10,591 nucleotides of DNA. Source: Absidia repens. Lineage: Eukaryota; Mucoromycota; Mucoromycetes; Mucorales; Cunninghamellaceae. The DNA is taken from assembly GCA_002105175.1 (NCBI GenBank), contig MCGE01000077.1:1-10591 (forward strand), given 5' to 3'. Positions 6,651 to 10,591 of the stretch are shown here, one piece after another. Made by a program: the position numbers and the translations under genes. How positions within the stretch are numbered: the first letter of the stretch is position 1; each line of letters opens with the position of its first letter. The notes below the pieces were generated by a model that was not told where the DNA came from, made no database searches, and worked only from the letters and a program-made list of their open reading frames with translations.

Positions 6651-7998
6651 CTTGATCTGAAATCAGCGGGATTACCCGCTGAACTTAAGCATATCATAAG
6701 CGGAGGAAAAGAAAATAACAATGATTCCCTAGTAACGGCGAGTGAACAGGGAAAAGCTCAAAGTTGGAACTCCTGGCCTAGGTCTGGCGGATTGTAAACT
6801 AAAGCTCTCGAGTAGTTCGGCTAGCCTGGTAAAAAGTTCTCTGGAAAGGGACGACATAGAGGGTGAAATCCCGTCTTTGGCCAGAGCATAGTCCAACGTT
6901 TGCTTGGAAGTGAAGAGTCAGGTTGTTTGGTATTGCAGCCTAAAGCTGGAGGTAAATCTCTCCTAAAGCTAAATATTGACGAAAGACCGATAGCGAACAA
7001 GTACGTGAGGGAAAGATGAAAAGCACTTTGAAAAGAGGGTCAAAAAGTACGTGAAATTGCTGAAAGGGAACGTATGAAATCAGCTTGTCTCTTTGGTAAT
7101 CAACCTGGACTCGGTCTGGGTGCACTTGCCAGTGAGTACAGCTGCGACAATTCGGCGCGAAGGAAAAATCGGGGGAATGTGGCCTCAGCTTCGGTTGTGG
7201 TGTTATAGCCTTTGAAAAATACTTTGCTCTGGATTGAGGACTGCAGCGAGCCATTTGGGATAGACTGTGGGCGCTTTGTTTGGACTGGGAGGAATTTCTA
7301 TCTCTGGTAGTGTTCTTTCAGTTGAGCAAACTCGCCTACTTTTCTTTTTCTCGCTTAGGTCGTAGGCATAATGATTTTATATGACCCGTCTTGAACACGG
7401 ACCAAGGAGTCCACCATCATTGCGAGTCTTTGGGTGTAGAAACCCATGGCGGAAGGAAACTGACCAAGATATGAAACCTTACCGGTGGCAATATCCTCCA
7501 GCAAGGACGTTTTATACTGAACTGACTGAGAGAAAGCAATGATGATGGACCCGAAAGATGGTGAACTATACTTGAATAGGGTGAAGCCAGAGGAAACTCT
7601 GGTGGAAGCTCGTAGCGATTCTGACGTGCAAATCGATCGTCAAATTTGAGTATAGGGCGAAAGACTAATCGAACCATCTAGTAGCTGGTTCCTGCCGAAG
7701 TTTCCCTCAGGATAGCAGAAACTCACAAAGCAGTTTTATGGGGTAAAGCGAATGATTAGAGCCTTGGGGCGAAATGCCTTAACCTATTCTCAAACTTTAA
7801 ATATGTAAGACGCCTTTCTTTCTTAATTGAAGTTGGGCCTTTGAATGCAGAGTTTCTAGTGGGCCATTTTGGTAAGCAGAACTGGCGATGCGGGATGAAC
7901 CGAACGTAGAGTTAAGGTGCCCAAATTTACGCTCATCAGACACCACAAAAGGTGTTAGTTCATCTAGACAGCAGGACGGTGGCCATGGAAGTCGGAAA

Positions 7999-8032
<34 letters not shown>

Positions 8033-8948
8033 TGAACTAGCCCTGAAAATGGATGGCGCTTAAGCGTAATACCTATACTCTACCGTCAATGTAAAAGCGA
8101 AGCATTGACGAGTAGCAGGCGTGGAGGTTTTGTATAGAAGCCGTGGCGTGACTCTGGTGAAACAGCCTCTAGTGCAGATCTTGTGGTAGTAGCAAATATT
8201 CAAATGAGATCTTTGAAGACTGAAGTGGAGAAAGTTCCTGGAGAACAGTAGTTGGTCCAGGGTAAGTCGCTCCTAAGAGATAGGGAAGTTCTGTTTTAAA
8301 TGATTCTTTATTGAATCAGTCTATCGAAAGGAAGCTGTTAATATTCCAGCACTGGGATGAGGAATTTAGCGGTAACGGCCAAAAGAACTTGGGACATTGT
8401 ATGAAGCCGGAAAGAGTTATCTTTTCTTTTAACAGTCTTAATGGCCCTGAAAACGGTTTAGCCGGAGCAAGGGACATTGGCTGGTAAAGCAGATCTTTTT
8501 TTGATCTGTCCGGTGCCTTTATAGCGATCCTTGAAAACCCAAGGGACAAAATAATTTTCTCGCCCAGGCGTACTCATAACCGCAGCAGGTCTCCAAGGTT
8601 AACAGCCTCTAGTTGATAGAATAATGTAGATAAGGAAGTCGGCAAAATAGATCTGTAACTTCGGGATAAGGATTGGCTCTAAGGTTAGGTAGGAGAAGCG
8701 AGGGAAGATGATGGGAGATGGGATGGCGGATTCGGTTCCTCACGGGCTGGGCCTGCTTGACCTGTCTTTCATGTACTTTCCCTAGCGGCCTACAATGAAT
8801 AACCAACTTAGAACTGTACGGACAAGGGAATCTGACTGTCTAATTAAAACATAGCATTGCGATGCCAGAAGTGGTGTTGACGCAATGTGATTCTGCCCAG
8901 TGCTCTGAATGTCAAAGTGAAGAAATTCAACCAAGCCGGGTAAACGGC

Positions 8949-9029
<81 letters not shown>

Positions 9030-9088
9030 ACTGTCCCTATCTACTATCTAGCGAACCACAGCCAAGGAACGGGCTTGGCAGAATCAGC

Positions 9089-9121
<33 letters not shown>

Positions 9122-9627
9122 TTGACATTGTGAAAAGACATGGAGGGTGTACATAAGTGGGAGCTCCGGCGCCAGTGAAATACCACTACCTCCATCGTTT
9201 TTTTACTTAAATAATGATATGGGATTTGGCCGCAAGGCCAACTTCTAGTATCAAGTCCGGCATTTGCCTGGGCGACCCACGTTATTGACATTGTCAAGTG
9301 GAGTTTGGCTGGGGCGGCACATCTGTTAAACAATAACGCAGGTGTCCTAAGGGGACTCAGCGAGACAGAAATCTCGCGTAGAGTAAAAGGGCAAAAGTCC
9401 CTGATTTTGATTTTCAGTGTGAATACAAAACCATGAAAGTGTGGCCTATCGATCCTTTAGCCGCGGTAGATTTCCCGCCTAGAGGTGCCAGCAAAAGTTA
9501 CCACAGGATAACTGGCTTGTGGCAGCCAAGCGTTCATAGCGACGTTGCTTTTGATTCTTCGATGTCGGCTCCTTCCTATCCATTACGAAGCAGAATTCGT
9601 AAAGCGTTGGATTGTTCACCCACTAAT

Positions 9628-9668
<41 letters not shown>

Positions 9669-10082
9669 TTTTACCCTACTGATGGTAGGGTATTTGTAAC
9701 AGTAATTGAAGTTAGTACGAGAGGAACCCTTCATTCAGATAATTGGTATTTGCGGCTGGCTGTCTTGCCAAAGCCGCGAAGCTACCATCTGCTGGATAAT
9801 GGCTGAACGCCTCTAAGTCAGAATCCATGCTGGAAACAATGCCAAAATTTTAACCGGGTTTGTACTAGATGTTGTACCAATACATTTTCTCGGGGAATGG
9901 TAAACCATAGGATATTGTCTTTGGTTGGGGGAAATCCCGGCCTTGGGCGTTTTTAAAGCTAATGCTTTCGCAGCCTGGCAAATAGATCTCATACAGACGA
10001 TATGAAATTGACGGAGTATTGTAAGCAGTTGAGTAGCCTTGTTGCTACGAAGTGCTGAGATTAAGCTCTTGTCTCGAATTGT
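6651..10082 (+). rRNA. 28S large-subunit ribosomal RNA
   Basis: Main RNA of the large subunit, about 3432 nt (yeast 25S is about 3396), without introns. It begins CTTGATCTGAAATCAGCGGG, then GCTGAACTTAAGCATATC. Further landmarks are GGACCCGAAAGATGGTGAAC (about 7548), GCAAATCGATCGTC (about 7629), TAACTATGACTCTCTTAAGG (helix 69 region, about 8953), GACCCTGTTGAGCTTGACTC (about 9098), the peptidyl-transferase block CCACAGGATAACTGGCTTGT (about 9501), GATTCTTCGATGTCGGCT and the intact sarcin-ricin loop AGTACGAGAGGAAC (about 9713). The 3' end was placed after GCTGAGATTAAGC by comparison with yeast and is uncertain by about 10-20 bases. Nearly invariant stretches show many single-base losses, densest at 8811-9100. 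Antisense and sense open frames inside it are shadows. Confidence 0.97.
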
Positions 10083-10118
10083 GCTTTAAGCACTTCTTTC
10101 GACTAATAATCAATTCGA
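10074..10118 (+). other. 3' ETS stem-loop at the 28S end
   Basis: TCGAATTG at 10074-10081 pairs perfectly over eight bases with CAATTCGA at 10111-10118. Inside it lies a second small inverted repeat, GTGC...GCAC (10081-10093). In budding yeast a stem-loop just past the 25S 3' end is cut by the RNase III enzyme Rnt1 and begins 3'-end processing. This structure is in the right place, but the AGNN loop of yeast is not evident. Confidence 0.5.
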
Positions 10119-10123
10119 TTTGA

Positions 10124-10133
10124 ATTTTTTTTT
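10124..10133 (+). terminator. T-run after 28S, possible termination or release element
   Basis: A run of T follows the 3' ETS stem-loop about 45 bases past 28S. Yeast polymerase I terminates at a site followed by a T-rich release element. The match here is only general, and T-runs are common in this spacer. Confidence 0.25.
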
Positions 10134-10212
10134 AGTCACTATGAATTTTACAAACGGCAGTCAACACTATGGCCGCCCCGGTCATTTTTGCAGCCGGCTA
10201 TTCAAGAAACCT

Positions 10213-10443
10213 TACCGCTTCTTGCCGTGGTATGGACTTGGCCTAGGAAAGGCTGCTGGACTTGGCCCTGGAAGCACTGGACTTGTAGCTAGCTTTTTTT
10301 TTTTAATATTATTCAATAAAAAATTTTATTTGGCTTTATCATTCATGATACATCAGTACCGCTTGCGGTAGAAACGTTCTGGAGTTGACCTTGGGGCAAA
10401 CCGCTGGACGAATATCGTCATAGGGTTGTACCGCTTGACGGTA
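10213..10443 (+). repeat. TACCGCTT...CGGTA hairpin repeats
   Basis: Three related short inverted repeats are present. At 10357-10370 TACCGC and GCGGTA flank TT. At 10429-10443 TACCG and CGGTA flank CTTGA. At 10213-10232 TACCGCTTCTTGCCGTGGTA is a looser version. The change of spacing with retained arms suggests the inverted arms matter, but copy number is small. Confidence 0.55.
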
Positions 10444-10470
10444 TAAAGCTTGGCTAGTACAAGCCGGTGG

Positions 10471-10510
10471 GGTATTTATAATAAAGGGGAGGTAGGATAA
10501 TTTTTAGGGT
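10471..10510. repeat. Spacer segment resembling 157-190
   Basis: GGTATTTATAAT, then GGGGA, then AGGATAATTTTT leads into the T-run/GACAGCTGG array. At 157 GGTATTTATAATGGGGATGA and AGGATGG lead into the same array. The offset of 10314 bases is a candidate estimate of the rDNA unit length, unless this is a local subrepeat. Confidence 0.5.
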
Positions 10511-10528
10511 AGTGTGGGCGGCGGGTTT

Positions 10529-10591
10529 GACAGCTGGAGCTCTTTTTTTTTGACAGCTGGAACTTTTTTTTTTTTGACAGCTGGAGCTCTT
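10529..10591. repeat. Poly-T / GACAGCTGG array of the next unit (partial)
   Basis: GACAGCTGGAGCTC, T-run, GACAGCTGGAAC, T-run, GACAGCTGGAGCTC. This is the same array as at the window start (GAGAGCTGGAGC at 12-23, GACAGCTGGAAC from 197), cut by the window end. Confidence 0.9.

Larger units (their letters stand above)
10134..10528. other. Start of the next intergenic spacer
   Basis: Spacer downstream of 28S with no protein gene. The open frame at 10120-10371 starts inside the terminator region and has no recognisable domain. It contains three TGGACTTG direct repeats (10233, 10257, 10278), a family of short TACCGCTT hairpins, an AATAAAA...TTTTATT element at 10315-10330, and at 10471 a GGTATTTATAAT segment that also occurs at 157. 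Confidence 0.7.

Noticed and set aside
6940..7254. 104-residue antisense frame within 28S
   Set aside because: It lies wholly opposite a conserved rRNA region; translations of this kind appear in databases as spurious proteins from rDNA. A TAR1-like antisense gene was considered, but I see no support.
9037..9699. Open frames of 98 (minus) and 88 (plus) residues within 28S
   Set aside because: Both lie in the helix 69 to sarcin-ricin part of 28S, whose conservation is explained by the RNA.
4313..10082. Group I intron or homing endonuclease within 18S or 28S
   Set aside because: Total gene lengths match intron-free fungal rRNAs and the conserved landmarks are uninterrupted at common insertion sites such as the helix 69 region and the 18S 3' region.
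10120..10371. 83-residue + strand open frame after 28S
   Set aside because: It sits in the 3' ETS and spacer, ends in T-run-derived residues, and has no recognisable domain.

Overview
This window is essentially one complete eukaryotic (fungal) ribosomal DNA repeat unit, read in the sense direction. It contains an intergenic spacer with a linked 5S rRNA gene, an external transcribed spacer, 18S rRNA, ITS1, 5.8S rRNA, ITS2, 28S rRNA, and then the start of the next intergenic spacer. No protein-coding gene is supported; every open frame in the window is low-complexity spacer or a shadow of an rRNA gene.

Organism: the 18S and 28S cores are eukaryotic and of fungal type, at about 1.8 and 3.4 kb with no introns. 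The short ITS1 (about 190 nt), short ITS2 (about 180 nt) and a 5S gene in the spacer on the same strand would fit an early-diverging fungus such as a Mucoromycota lineage. That placement rests on general resemblance, and I cannot name a genus.

Layout: positions 1-1110 are an array of long T-runs (7-19 T) separated by short phrases ending in GACAGCTGGA-type sequence, with two larger motif families woven in. Positions 1111-2290 hold a purine-rich stretch, then four diverged copies of a roughly 170-bp repeat, with a GACGGGCG...AAAGTCCGCTCGG element after copies 1 and 4. Positions 2291-3060 are simple-sequence spacer with 21-bp, 13-bp and 5-bp tandem repeats. The 5S gene (3064-3179) has a TATA-like box upstream and a T-run terminator downstream. 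Positions 3188-3665 are T-run and AT-rich spacer. A GC-rich patch around 3630-3695 contains a third GACGGGCG...AAAGTC element and is the best candidate for the RNA polymerase I promoter, which would make 3695-4312 the 5' ETS. The rRNA genes follow: 18S 4313-6127, 5.8S 6318-6468, 28S 6651-10082. After 10083 come a stem-loop at the 28S 3' end, a spacer with short hairpin repeats, and from 10529 the same T-run array that opens the window. This return to the opening repeat suggests a tandem array with a unit near 10.3-10.5 kb.

The genes would work as one system. RNA polymerase I would transcribe 18S-5.8S-28S as a precursor cut at the ETS and ITS segments, and RNA polymerase III would transcribe 5S separately from the spacer. 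The most important caution is that the rRNA genes carry many one-base losses at nearly invariant positions, mostly in short homopolymers. That points to sequencing or assembly error or, less likely, a decayed rDNA copy. I found no convincing undescribed system; the items worth checking are the repeated promoter-like element, the T-run array and the indel pattern.
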